Below, piece by piece: positions 32,172-40,893 of a stretch of 61,143 bases of DNA. Under the pieces are notes generated by a model, which was not told the origin of the DNA, searched no databases, and saw only the letters and a list, made by a program, of their open reading frames with translations. Source of the DNA: TMED8 sp038125725 (GTDB lineage Bacteria; Pseudomonadota; Alphaproteobacteria; Rhodospirillales; Casp-alpha2); contig JAYPEK010000024.1 of the NCBI GenBank assembly GCA_038125725.1, positions 1 through 61,143 of the forward strand, written 5' to 3'. The stretch's first letter is position 1; each line of letters opens with the position of its first letter. The position numbers were made by a program, and so were the translations under genes.

Positions 32172-32480
32172 TTTAGCGCGCCTTCGCCCGGGTGCCAGAA
32201 AGATGTGTCCGGCTCGGCGGCATTGCCGCGACGGCGCGCTCGCGCCGCTCCGGACCGCCGCGATGGCACCGTTTCCGCTTTGGAAAATAATTGGTTGTCC
32301 GGACAGGTCTTTTTCCTTAGAGCTTTCTGACAATGCTGGCTCGGTGTAGATTTGCGACCGATTGATCACGATCAATCACAGAACCAGCGAGAAGTGCAAA
32401 AACATGCACCATTCGGAGGTTATTGCGTTGCTATCTTCGTAAGCGCGTGCATATGCGTTCCATCCAAAGGGGAGGAGTTC
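32172..32480. promoter_or_regulatory. Divergent control region, acyl-CoA synthetase / TRAP
   Basis: A 309-bp gap between divergent operons. It holds a perfect FNR box (32362-32375) and a TGCA-N6-TGCA repeat near 32395-32408. No gene is evident; the reading frame that crosses it from the synthetase side has atypical composition. No -10/-35 pair is convincing. Confidence 0.5.
32362..32375. promoter_or_regulatory. Consensus FNR box TTGAT-N4-ATCAA
   Basis: TTGAT-CACG-ATCAA is an exact match to the FNR/Anr/FixK consensus, extended to a 7-bp dyad by flanking A and T. It lies 105 bp before the TRAP binding-protein gene and about 190 bp before the acyl-CoA synthetase gene, so either or both may be oxygen- or NO-regulated. 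Confidence 0.65.
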
Positions 32481-33482
32481 ATGTTTAAGTTTAAGACGTT
32501 CGCTGCCGCAGCCGCGGTGGCTCTGGCTTTCGCCGGCCCTGGCCAGGCCGCTGACTACAAGATCGATATCTCGCTCGAGACCGGTCCCAACCACGTCCGC
32601 AACATTTCGGTCCTGAAATTCGTTGAGGAGATCAACAAGAAATCCGGCGGCCGCCTGGAAATGAAGGTGTTCCACGGTGCTTCCAAGTACAAGGGCACCA
32701 ACGTGCCGACGGCGCTCGGTCAGGGCGCGCTCGACATGGGCCTGCCGGGCACCTGGCACATGGGCAAATTCGTGCCCGAGTTCAACGCGCCGGGCCTGCC
32801 GATGTTCTACGGCGTCGGCCGCCAGGGCCAGTACAAGGTCTGGGACGGCCCGATGGGCAAGGAACTGGAAGCGCGCCTGGAGAAGAAGCTCAAGGTCAAG
32901 GTCATCGGCCGCTGGATGGACCTGGGCTTCGGCCAGATGTTCTTCGTTAACAAGAAGGTCACCAGCCACGACGACCTCAAGGGCCTGAAGATGCGTGCGC
33001 CGGGCGGCGCCGCCAACCTTCTGCGCTATGAGGCCTTCAGCGCCAAGGCGATCAAGATCGCCTGGCCGGACGTGCCGCAGGCGCTGCAGCGCGGCACCGT
33101 GGATGGCGTGTTGACCACGCACGAATCGGTGCGTAGCGCCAAGCTCTGGGACTCGGGCCTCAAGTACGCTTATGACGACAACCAGTCGTTCTTCCAGTAT
33201 GTGCCGGTGATGAGCCTGCGCGCCTGGGACAAGCTGCCCAAGGACCTGCAGGACCTGATCGTCAACACCTGGGAAGCCAGCATCGACGACATCCGCAAGA
33301 CCGCTGAAATGCGTCAGAACTCGGCCCGCGAAGAAGGCGCCAAGAACGGTATCGCGCGCATCGATGCGTCGGATGCCGATCTTGCCAAGATGCGCAAGAA
33401 GCTGCTGGCCGGTCAGGACGAGCTGGTCAAGAAGCTCAAGATGGACGTCGACTACGTCAAGCGTCTGCAGGCTGCCATGTAA
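32481..33482 (+). CDS. TRAP transporter substrate-binding protein (DctP family)
   Basis: 333 residues: signal peptide (cleaved near GQA-AD, residue 23), then a DctP-type periplasmic domain. The conserved Arg that binds the ligand carboxylate is expected in KGLKMRAPGG, with other core segments FVNKKVTSHDDLKG and QRGTVDGVLT. It captures organic acids for the sodium-coupled permease. GGGGAGGAG gives a strong ribosome site. It is followed by a very stable hairpin. Confidence 0.93.
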   Translation: MFKFKTFAAAAAVALAFAGPGQAADYKIDISLETGPNHVRNISVLKFVEEINKKSGGRLEMKVFHGASKYKGTNVPTALGQGALDMGLPGTWHMGKFVPEFNAPGLPMFYGVGRQGQYKVWDGPMGKELEARLEKKLKVKVIGRWMDLGFGQMFFVNKKVTSHDDLKGLKMRAPGGAANLLRYEAFSAKAIKIAWPDVPQALQRGTVDGVLTTHESVRSAKLWDSGLKYAYDDNQSFFQYVPVMSLRAWDKLPKDLQDLIVNTWEASIDDIRKTAEMRQNSAREEGAKNGIARIDASDADLAKMRKKLLAGQDELVKKLKMDVDYVKRLQAAM

Positions 33483-33493
33483 TCACGTGAACC

Positions 33494-33526
33494 GGGCCGG
33501 CCGGGGGTAACCCCGGCCGGCCCTTT
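33494..33526 (+). terminator. 13-bp hairpin with GTAA loop between TRAP genes
   Basis: GGGCCGGCCGGGG (33494-33506) / CCCCGGCCGGCCC (33511-33523), GNRA loop GTAA, then TTTC. Perfect stem, weak T-run. It probably acts as a partial terminator or 3' protector that keeps binding-protein mRNA in excess over the permease genes. Confidence 0.7.
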
Positions 33527-33570
33527 CGCGTACCTGCATGCGCCCAAACACAGTGAGCGGGGGCGGCACC

Positions 33571-34089
33571 ATGATTCTCAAACTTTGGGCCAAGACCGAG
33601 GATTTCCTGATGGGGGTCCTGGCGATGATGGCCTTGGCGCTGATCTGTTTCGAGGTCGGCACGCGCTACTTCTTTCCGCGTTACCTGCCCGACTGGGGCT
33701 CCGAGTTCGTCATCTATTTCGTCGTCTGGGGCATTTTCCTGGGCGGTTCCAGCCTTGTCGAGGAAGGTCGCCATGTGCGTGCCGATATCATTGTGCGGAT
33801 GTTCTCCCACAACACCCAGCGCACCCTGGAGATCGTCAACTGCCTGGCCGGTCTGCTGTTCTGCGGCGTCGCGTTCTGGTTCGCCATCGACGTCGTGATG
33901 TTCGCCTATGACCTGGACGAGCGTTCCGAAAGCTCGATCCTGTTCCCGCTGTTCATCTACTACGCGGGCATGCCGATCGGCTTCGGGCTGATGATCATCC
34001 GCTATCTCATGCGGCTCGCCCGCTATCTGTTCATGTTCGACGCAGAAACCATGGTCATCACCGATGATGACGTGGTTCGCGACAAGTAG
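33571..34089 (+). CDS. TRAP transporter small permease (DctQ family)
   Basis: 172 residues with four membrane helices (about 12-30, 45-65, 90-110, 130-150) and the family pattern FEVGTRYFFPRYLPDWGSE ahead of helix 2. It forms the fixed subunit with DctM. The start at 33571 follows a GGGGGCGG ribosome-site-like stretch; an upstream start at 33538 is less likely. Confidence 0.92.
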   Translation: MILKLWAKTEDFLMGVLAMMALALICFEVGTRYFFPRYLPDWGSEFVIYFVVWGIFLGGSSLVEEGRHVRADIIVRMFSHNTQRTLEIVNCLAGLLFCGVAFWFAIDVVMFAYDLDERSESSILFPLFIYYAGMPIGFGLMIIRYLMRLARYLFMFDAETMVITDDDVVRDK

Positions 34090-34105
34090 TTAAGGAGCCG
34101 AGGCC

Positions 34106-35386
34106 ATGTCCCCCGTCGCCGTTCTCGGCATGTTGTTCACTTTCCTCGGCATCGGCATGCCGATCTTTCTGTCGCTCGGGCTGCTGTCGCTGATCCTGTT
34201 CTGGCATGAGGACGCGCCGCTGATCGGCCTGCCGCAACTGTTCGTCGATCACCTGAACTCGCTGACCATCATCGCCATTCCGTTCTTCGTCATGGCCGCC
34301 ACCTTCATGCAGAAGGGCGGCATCGCCCGCGCGCTCATCGATTGCGCCCAGGCCTGGGTCGGCCACGCGCGCGGTGGCTTGGCGCTTGTCTGCGTGCTGG
34401 CGACGACCATCTTCGCCGCCATCTGCGGCTCCTCGGTGGCGACCGCGCTGGCCATGGGCACGATCCTGATTCCGGCGATGATCAGCCGCAAGTACGAGGA
34501 CCACTTCGCGCTCGGCGTGGTCGGTGCGTCGGGCACGCTGGGCATCCTGATTCCGCCCAGCCTGGCGATGATCGTCTACGCCATAATTGCGGAAGAATCG
34601 GTGCCCAGGCTGTTCCTGGCCGGCGTCGTGCCGGGCCTGATGCAGGCCGGCATGTTCGTGCTGTGGATCATGTATTACACCCGCAAGAACGACTATCCGG
34701 TCGAGGAGCGGATGCCCATCGAGGAATTCAAGCGGGTCAATATTCGCGCCATCCCGGCACTGATGATACCGGTGATCATCCTGGGCGGCATCTATAGCGG
34801 CATCGTCACCGTTTCCGAAGCCGCCGGCATCGCCGCTTTCGTCGCCATCCTGGCCAGCGTGCTGTTCTATCGCGGCGTCACGCTGGGCGAGGTGCCCGGC
34901 GTCATGGCCGAGAGCATCAAGATGACGGCGAGCATCGTCTTCATCATCATGGGCGCGCTCGCCTTTGGGCACTGGATCACCGGTGCAGGCATCGCCGACG
35001 CGCTGGTCAATTTCATCGTCGAGCAGGAGCTTCAGGCCTGGCAGTTCCTGTTGATCATGAACCTGCTGATGCTGGTGCTCGGCATGTTCCTTGAGGTCTT
35101 CGCGGTAATCCTGATCACCGTGCCGCTGGTGCTGCCGCTGCTGGATTCGCTTGGCATTTCCACCATCCACTACGCGGTGGTGGTGACGGTGAACATGGAA
35201 CTGGCGTTGATCAGCCCGCCGATCGGGCTCAACCTCTATGTGCTGTCGTCGATCTCGGACGCGCCCATCGGCACCGTGATCAAGGGCGTGCTGCCGTTCA
35301 TCGGGCTGATGCTGGCGCAACTGGTGCTGATCACTTACGTGCCGGAACTGTCGCTGTGGCTGCCGGAACTGGTCTACGGCAAGTGA
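34106..35386 (+). CDS. TRAP transporter large permease (DctM family)
   Basis: 426 residues with about 12 membrane helices. Family segments are GICGSSVATALAMGTILIP-like (AAICGSSVATALAMG), GTLGILIPPSL and the second repeat PPIGLNLYVLSSI. It is the sodium-driven transport subunit. It starts 16 bp after DctQ with an AAGGAG site. The transporter probably imports a carboxylate used by the divergent synthetase/dehydrogenase pathway, which is inference. Confidence 0.94.
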   Translation: MSPVAVLGMLFTFLGIGMPIFLSLGLLSLILFWHEDAPLIGLPQLFVDHLNSLTIIAIPFFVMAATFMQKGGIARALIDCAQAWVGHARGGLALVCVLATTIFAAICGSSVATALAMGTILIPAMISRKYEDHFALGVVGASGTLGILIPPSLAMIVYAIIAEESVPRLFLAGVVPGLMQAGMFVLWIMYYTRKNDYPVEERMPIEEFKRVNIRAIPALMIPVIILGGIYSGIVTVSEAAGIAAFVAILASVLFYRGVTLGEVPGVMAESIKMTASIVFIIMGALAFGHWITGAGIADALVNFIVEQELQAWQFLLIMNLLMLVLGMFLEVFAVILITVPLVLPLLDSLGISTIHYAVVVTVNMELALISPPIGLNLYVLSSISDAPIGTVIKGVLPFIGLMLAQLVLITYVPELSLWLPELVYGK

Positions 35387-35401
35387 TCCACGGAGAGGGC
35401 G

Positions 35402-36541
35402 TCAGTTGCCTTCCTCGGTTTCCTCGACGCCGCCGCCTTCGAAGAACTTGAAGGCTTCGGCGCCGGTCAGGATCACGCCGTCGAAGCCCTGCGCGATCAG
35501 GCCGTAGGTATAGGAATTGGCGCTGCCTGAAATCACCTGCTGCCAGCCCGGCCGCCAGAACTGCACCCAGTAGCGGTCCGGGTCTTCGCGCACCGGGGCA
35601 TTGATGAAGGAGGGTGAGCCCTCCCGCCAGTTGTCCTTCCAGTAAAAGGCGTAGCTGGCGGCGCTGCCGATATCCATCATCGCGTAGACCAGGCGCTTGG
35701 CGCCGACCTTCTTGTATTTCAGCGTCTCCACCGCCTGGCGGCTGAGCGGCTTGCGGCCGTGGAACACGTCGACGACGATCAGGTCGTAGTTGTTGTCGTG
35801 CATCTTCAGCACGAACTGGTCCTGGCGGCCGAACGCCTGGGAGTTGGTCAGGATGGCGAAATTCTTGACCTGATTGAGGGCCAGGATCGAGCGGGAGTTC
35901 TCGTCGAAAGGCCGCTTGGGATAGTCGGGCAGGCTGGAGATGTCGGTGAACGGCACATTGGCGACGGTCGAGATGTAGCCGCGTTCGGCGGCCTGTTTGC
36001 GCGCGCCGTTGACGATGGCGCGGCCTTCGCCGAAATCCAGTGTGAAAACCTGCAACCCGTTCTTCTTGGCGAATTCGACGCGCGACAGCAGCCCTGCCTG
36101 GCGGTCGGGCGGCGGCGGCCGGCCGGGCGTGCGGATGTCGTAGAACAGGCCCTGCGCCAGGATGCCGTCGATGGAGCGCATGTAGGTCCGTGCCGGCGAG
36201 GTTCGGGTTTCGTCGACGGCGTCGCGCTTGATCAGCAGCTCGCTGGCGTCCTGCACGATGATGCCGAAGTTCGGGCGCTGGCTCCGGGCGTAACGCGAGA
36301 TCGACTGGATGAATTTGCGCATCTCCTCGCGCAGGTCGAGCAAGACCTCGGTGCCGCCGACGGGAGGGGCCAAGCCGCCCGGGCCGTCGCGGCCCTGGAT
36401 GCGGACGAACCCCGGGCCGTTATCGGTGCTTTGCTGGGTCGCGGGCTCGTTCGGCTGCTGCGCCGAACTCGTCGCAGGCAGGCCGGCGGCCAGCGCGGCG
36501 AAAAGAAGGATGGAAGCGATCGTTGGTGGCCGGATGGTCAC
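35402..36541 (-). CDS. Secreted GH114/TM1410-like TIM-barrel protein with lost catalytic acids
   Basis: 379 residues: signal peptide (cleaved near SSA-QQ, residue 27), a disordered segment (28-62), then a TIM-barrel resembling the MJ1477/TM1410 (GH114) family. Landmarks are VEFAKKNGLQVFTLDFG (155-171), YDLIVVDVF (252-260), YWVQFWRPGW (324-333) and QGFDGVIL (351-358). In active relatives the strand after beta-4 reads GEAED and beta-8 ends YLD; here they are GSAAS (292-296) and ILTG (T359). Both acidic catalytic positions are thus gone, so the protein is probably a non-hydrolytic glycan binder. Confidence 0.78.
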   Translation of the reverse strand: MTIRPPTIASILLFAALAAGLPATSSAQQPNEPATQQSTDNGPGFVRIQGRDGPGGLAPPVGGTEVLLDLREEMRKFIQSISRYARSQRPNFGIIVQDASELLIKRDAVDETRTSPARTYMRSIDGILAQGLFYDIRTPGRPPPPDRQAGLLSRVEFAKKNGLQVFTLDFGEGRAIVNGARKQAAERGYISTVANVPFTDISSLPDYPKRPFDENSRSILALNQVKNFAILTNSQAFGRQDQFVLKMHDNNYDLIVVDVFHGRKPLSRQAVETLKYKKVGAKRLVYAMMDIGSAASYAFYWKDNWREGSPSFINAPVREDPDRYWVQFWRPGWQQVISGSANSYTYGLIAQGFDGVILTGAEAFKFFEGGGVEETEEGN

Positions 36542-36630
36542 GGGAGTTCCTCTGTGGGGCTTCGTTCTTGCACGGGTTCAATCTAACAAAGTAGTGAAAA
36601 AAGGTTAACCGCTGCTTGCCCGTTGTCGGT

Positions 36631-37788
36631 TCACACAAGGTCGCGGATGGCGTCGAGCAATCGCTCCGTCTGGTGTTGCCACGACATGCCGGCCATGAAT
36701 TCCGCACCGGCCGCGCCGATGCGCCGGGCCGCCTCTCGGTCGGCATGGACGGCCTCGAGCTGGGCGACGATCTCGTCCACTTGGCTTTCGCGCCACATGT
36801 CGGTGACGCTGCCCTCGGGCGCCAACGCGCGCTGGTCGGCGAGGGGATAGCAGTTGCCGTCTGCGATGATGTCCAGGTGCCCGGTATTGGCCGACAAGAG
36901 GCAGGGAACGCCCGTGGCCATCGTCTCCATGGCGACGAGGTTGGTGCCGCCCTCGCAGCGGTTGGCGAAGACGGCCGCGTCCATGTCGCGCAATATCGCC
37001 GCCATCTGGGTATTCGGCACCCAGCCCAAGTCGATGAAGGCGTCTTCCGCGATGCCGTTGGCGGCCGCCCAGCCGCGGATGTCGAGTTCGCCGTCGGGGC
37101 CGGTTTCCGGCTCGTGCTCGATATGCACCGAGGCGCTCATGCCCTTGGCGCTTTCCGGCCAGGCGTTCCGCCACGAAGTCACCAGAAGCGCCTCCGGGTG
37201 GCGGGCATGGAAGATTTTGAAGGCGGCGAGCACCAGGTCCTGGCCCTTGCGCGGTTCCAGCTTGCCGCCGGAAAACACCGTGAAGCGGTCGCGGTAGGCG
37301 CCGCTTGCGGAACCGGGGTGAAACACCGACGTATCGACCCCCTGGGCGACGAAGTCGATGTTGTCGATGCCGCGCGCGCGGGCGTAATCGCGGTTCCAAC
37401 TCGAGCCCGCCAGGATGCGCCGGAACTCTGCGGCGCGGGCGCGGGCGTCGGCGTCGATGCCGCCCTGCTCGAAGAAAATGAAGCCGATATCGGTGCCGCC
37501 CCGGATCGCGTCGCGGCGGCGGAAACCGTTGGCCAGCGCATGCAGGATGGTGACGCCACCGACCCGCACCTCGCCACCGCCGGCGGGGTCCAGGACCTGG
37601 GCCTGCACCTTCGTCTGCTCTTCGATGAAGGGGATGAGTTCCGTCGGCGTTTCGCTCAACAGCGGCGGGGTGAACAGCAGCGGCGCCGGGCCGCCCCTGC
37701 GGATCAGGTTGAGCGCCAGATTGAGCCCGAAAACGCCCCAACCGTGACTGTCCGAGATCTGCCAGGTGATTCCGAGCCGTGCCGCCAT
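36631..37788 (-). CDS. GT4-family glycosyltransferase
   Basis: About 385 residues, GT-B fold. N-terminal Gly-rich acceptor domain (SDSHGWGVFGLNLALNL), FSGGKLEPRKGQDLVL at the donor-domain start, LGWVPNTQMAAILRDMD, and the donor-binding E-x7-E in CEGGTNLVAMETMATG. It transfers a sugar from a nucleotide donor, probably to a surface polysaccharide or lipid. The start at 37788 lacks a strong ribosome site; a longer form to 37854 is possible. The galU-ugd genes nearby could supply its donor. Confidence 0.87.
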   Translation of the reverse strand: MAARLGITWQISDSHGWGVFGLNLALNLIRRGGPAPLLFTPPLLSETPTELIPFIEEQTKVQAQVLDPAGGGEVRVGGVTILHALANGFRRRDAIRGGTDIGFIFFEQGGIDADARARAAEFRRILAGSSWNRDYARARGIDNIDFVAQGVDTSVFHPGSASGAYRDRFTVFSGGKLEPRKGQDLVLAAFKIFHARHPEALLVTSWRNAWPESAKGMSASVHIEHEPETGPDGELDIRGWAAANGIAEDAFIDLGWVPNTQMAAILRDMDAAVFANRCEGGTNLVAMETMATGVPCLLSANTGHLDIIADGNCYPLADQRALAPEGSVTDMWRESQVDEIVAQLEAVHADREAARRIGAAGAEFMAGMSWQHQTERLLDAIRDLV

Positions 37789-37898
37789 GGGCGGATGATC
37801 GCCCAGGCCCGCGCCGCGGGCAAGGCGTGCTTGAGCGAATTCTTGCCGCTGCAACGGCCGCGCGCTAGATTCGGGGCAAAATTGGGAAGGGTCTCGTC

Positions 37899-39965
37899 TT
37901 GAACTATCTATCGCCCGGCTACGTTCCGTCGGCCTGTCCGCACGATTGCCCCAGCACCTGCGCGCTGGAGATCGAGCGCTTGGATTCCAAGACCATCGGC
38001 AAGGTGCGCGGCGCCAAGGACAACGACTACACCATGGGCGTCGTCTGCGCCAAGGTGGCGGCCTACCGCGAGCGCGTGCACCACCCGGCGCGGCTGGGCA
38101 AGCCGTTGAAGCGCGTCGGCGCCAAGGGCGACGGCAAGTTCGCCGAGATTTCCTGGGACGAGGCCCTGGACGAGGTCGCCGACAACTTCAAGCGCGCCGC
38201 GGCCGAACTCGGGCCCTTGACGGTCTGGCCCTACGACTTCGCCGGTACCATGGGATTGCTGCAGCGCGACGGGCTGATGCGGCTGCGCCACGCCATGAAC
38301 TATTCCGGCATGGACCCGACCATCTGCGTGCCGCTGGCGTCGAACGGCTGGCAGGCGGGCGTCGGCGTGGTGCGCGGTGTCGATCCGCGCGAGGTGATCG
38401 AATCCGACGTCATCGTGGTCTGGGGCGGCAATCCCGTCACCACCCAGGTCAACTTCATGACCCACGTGGCCCGGGCCAGGAAGGCGCGCGGCGCCAAGCT
38501 GGTCGTCGTCGATGTCTACAAGACCCCGACCGCCGAGGCCGCCGACATGTTCATCCCGGTGCGTCCCGGCACCGACGGCGCGCTCGCCTGCGCGGTCATG
38601 CACGTGCTGTTCAAGGAAGGCATGGCCGACCGCGAATTCCTCGAAAGCCATACCGATTTCCCGGCCGACCTGGAAGCGCACCTCGCGGCCCGCTCGCCCG
38701 AATGGGCGGAACCGATCACCGGTGTGCCGGCGGAAGACATCGTCGCTTTCGCCAGGTTGTTCGGTGGCACCAAACGGAGCTTCGTCCGCGTCGGCTACGG
38801 CTTCTCGCGCAGCCGTAACGGCTCCGCCAACGTTCATGCGGTAACCTGCCTGCCGACGGTCACCGGCGCTTGGCAACACAAGGGTGGCGGCGCGCTGCAT
38901 TCCAACCGGGCGCTTTATGCCGGCATCGACCAGACCCTGATCAAAGGCCTCGACGTCCGCGACCCGACCATCCGCCAGCTCGACATGTGCCGCATCGGCG
39001 CGGTGCTCGACCGCGAGGAAGAGAGCTTGCTCGGCGGGCCGCCGGTGACGGCGATGCTGATCCAGAACACCAACCCCGCCGATGTGGCGCCGGATACCAA
39101 CCTGGTGCTGAAGGGGCTGGCGCGCGACGACCTGTTCCTCTGCGTGCACGAGCAGTTCATGACCCACACGGCCAAGTACGCCGACATCGTATTGCCGGCG
39201 ACCATGTTCCTGGAGCACGAGGACTACTACCGGGGCGGCGGCCATATGTATCTGCAGGTGCACCGCGCGGTGATCGAGCCCTTCGACCAGTGCCGCTCCA
39301 ACCACGACGTGCTTTGTGCGTTGGGCCAGCGGCTCGGCTCCAACCATCCGGGCTTCTACATGACCGGCGCCGAGCTGATCGACGACAGCCTCAAGCGTTC
39401 CGGCCTGCCGGGCTTCGAGGAAGCCTGCGATATGCGCTGGATCGACATGAGCAAGACCTGGGCGGAGAACCACTTCGTCGACGGCTTCGGCCATGCCGAC
39501 GGCAAGTTCCATTTCGCCCCCGACTGGTCGGCCATCGGTCCCGACCACGCGATCATGCCGAAGCTGCCCGACCACCTGACCAACATCGACGAGGTGACGG
39601 ACGAGAAACCGTTCCGCCTGGTGGTGCCGCCGGCGCGCCGGTTCCTGAATTCCACCTTCACCGAAATGGCGTCGAACCGCGCCAAGGAGATCGAACCGCG
39701 CGCGCTGATGCACCCGGATGCCTGCGCGGGGCTGGGGCTGGCCGACGGCGATAAGGTCCGCCTCGGCAACGAGCAGGGCGACGTGGTCCTGCCGGTGCGC
39801 CCGGCCGACGGCCTTCGCGCCGACACGGTGATCGTCGAGGGCATCTGGCCCGGCGCCGATTTCGGCGCGGGGAAGGGGATCAACGTCCTGGTCAGTGCCG
39901 ACCGGGGCCCGCCAGCCGGCGGCGGCGTCTTTCACGACACCTCGATCTGGGTAAGGCCCGCCTGA
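37899..39965 (+). CDS. Molybdopterin-containing oxidoreductase
   Basis: 688 residues, DMSO-reductase superfamily. An N-terminal [4Fe-4S] site (CPHDCPSTC, fourth Cys in VCAK), the Mo/MGD domains (VVWGGNPVTTQVNF, GYGFSRSRNG, HKGGGALHSN) and a C-terminal molydopterin-dinucleotide binding barrel (RFLNSTFTEM, then PWAD-like segments). No Tat signal, so cytosolic. The substrate is unknown; the Ser/Cys Mo ligand cannot be assigned with certainty. TTG 37899 start, AAGG upstream. The stop overlaps the mipZ start by one base (TGATG). Confidence 0.88.
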   Translation: MNYLSPGYVPSACPHDCPSTCALEIERLDSKTIGKVRGAKDNDYTMGVVCAKVAAYRERVHHPARLGKPLKRVGAKGDGKFAEISWDEALDEVADNFKRAAAELGPLTVWPYDFAGTMGLLQRDGLMRLRHAMNYSGMDPTICVPLASNGWQAGVGVVRGVDPREVIESDVIVVWGGNPVTTQVNFMTHVARARKARGAKLVVVDVYKTPTAEAADMFIPVRPGTDGALACAVMHVLFKEGMADREFLESHTDFPADLEAHLAARSPEWAEPITGVPAEDIVAFARLFGGTKRSFVRVGYGFSRSRNGSANVHAVTCLPTVTGAWQHKGGGALHSNRALYAGIDQTLIKGLDVRDPTIRQLDMCRIGAVLDREEESLLGGPPVTAMLIQNTNPADVAPDTNLVLKGLARDDLFLCVHEQFMTHTAKYADIVLPATMFLEHEDYYRGGGHMYLQVHRAVIEPFDQCRSNHDVLCALGQRLGSNHPGFYMTGAELIDDSLKRSGLPGFEEACDMRWIDMSKTWAENHFVDGFGHADGKFHFAPDWSAIGPDHAIMPKLPDHLTNIDEVTDEKPFRLVVPPARRFLNSTFTEMASNRAKEIEPRALMHPDACAGLGLADGDKVRLGNEQGDVVLPVRPADGLRADTVIVEGIWPGADFGAGKGINVLVSADRGPPAGGGVFHDTSIWVRPA

Positions 39966-40846
39966 TGGCGCTGTTCGGTCTCGGTGCGAGAAAACGCAGC
40001 GCCGAACCGGGCCGGCGCGCGCACGTCATCGTCATCGGCAACGAGAAGGGGGGCAGCGGCAAATCGACCACCGCCATGCATCTGATCGTGGCGCTGCTGC
40101 AGCAGGGGCGCTCGGTCGCCAGCATCGACGTCGATGCCCGTCAGGGCACGCTCAGCCGTTATGTCGCCAACCGCGAGAAGTTCATCAAGACGTCGGGGCG
40201 CGACGTCGGCATGCCCGACCACTACACCGTCGACCCGGCCAAGGAAGCCGCCGGCAAGGCCGAGCTCGAGGCCGAGTGCGAACGGCTCAGGCTGTTGATC
40301 GAGGGGGCGTGGATCAACCATGACGTGGTCATCATCGACACGCCCGGCAGCGCCAGCGCGCTGTCGCGTCTGGCACATTCCTATGCCGACACGCTGGTGA
40401 CGCCGATCAACGACAGCCTGGTGGATTTCGACGTGCTGGCGCACGTGGACGGCACCCGGTTCGCCATCATGGGGCCCAGCCACTACGCCGAAATGGTGTG
40501 GGAACAGAAGAAGGTGCGCGCCGACCGCGACGGCGGTTCCATCGACTGGATCGTCATGCGCAACCGTCTGTCCAGCCTGGACGCCCACAACAAGCGCGAG
40601 ATGGAACGCCTGGTGCGTGAACTGGCGGAGCGCATCCGCTTCCGCGCCGTGCCTGGCTTCGGCGAGCGGGTGATCTTCCGCGAGCTGTTCCTGGTCGGGC
40701 TGACGATCTTGGACCTGAAGGACGCCGCCGGGCCGAAGGCGCTCAGCCATTCGCACCACGCCGCGCGCCAGGAGGTCTACACCATCGTCAATGCCTTGGG
40801 CTTGGCGCCGCTGCAATCGGCGCAAACCGGCGCCGCCGCCACCTGA
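39965..40846 (+). CDS. mipZ: Division-plane positioning ATPase MipZ
   Basis: 293 residues, ParA/MinD-type P-loop ATPase with a deviant Walker A KGGSGKST (28-35), IDVDARQGTLSRY (switch I) and VIIDTPGS (Walker B region). In alphaproteobacteria MipZ binds ParB near the origin and blocks FtsZ assembly away from midcell, forming a polar gradient. The identification rests on the MipZ-specific RQGTLSRY and ALSRLAHSYADTLVTPINDS segments. It starts in TGATG with the oxidoreductase stop, so its expression may be coupled to it. Confidence 0.92.
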   Translation: MALFGLGARKRSAEPGRRAHVIVIGNEKGGSGKSTTAMHLIVALLQQGRSVASIDVDARQGTLSRYVANREKFIKTSGRDVGMPDHYTVDPAKEAAGKAELEAECERLRLLIEGAWINHDVVIIDTPGSASALSRLAHSYADTLVTPINDSLVDFDVLAHVDGTRFAIMGPSHYAEMVWEQKKVRADRDGGSIDWIVMRNRLSSLDAHNKREMERLVRELAERIRFRAVPGFGERVIFRELFLVGLTILDLKDAAGPKALSHSHHAARQEVYTIVNALGLAPLQSAQTGAAAT

Positions 40847-40893
40847 GTTTCGCGGGCGTGGCAACGCCCGGCGCGTGCTACTATCTTCTGGCT

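Noticed and set aside
36605..37741. Minus-strand frame of 378 codons overlapping the GT4 glycosyltransferase in another phase
   Set aside because: Arg/Gly/His-rich frame-shifted shadow; the glycosyltransferase motifs are in the other frame.
37908..39935. Long minus-strand open frame (675 codons) opposite the molybdopterin oxidoreductase
   Set aside because: It mirrors the codon positions of the real gene in high-GC DNA. Composition is Ala/Gly/Arg/His-rich with no motif, and the plus-strand protein has full family signatures.
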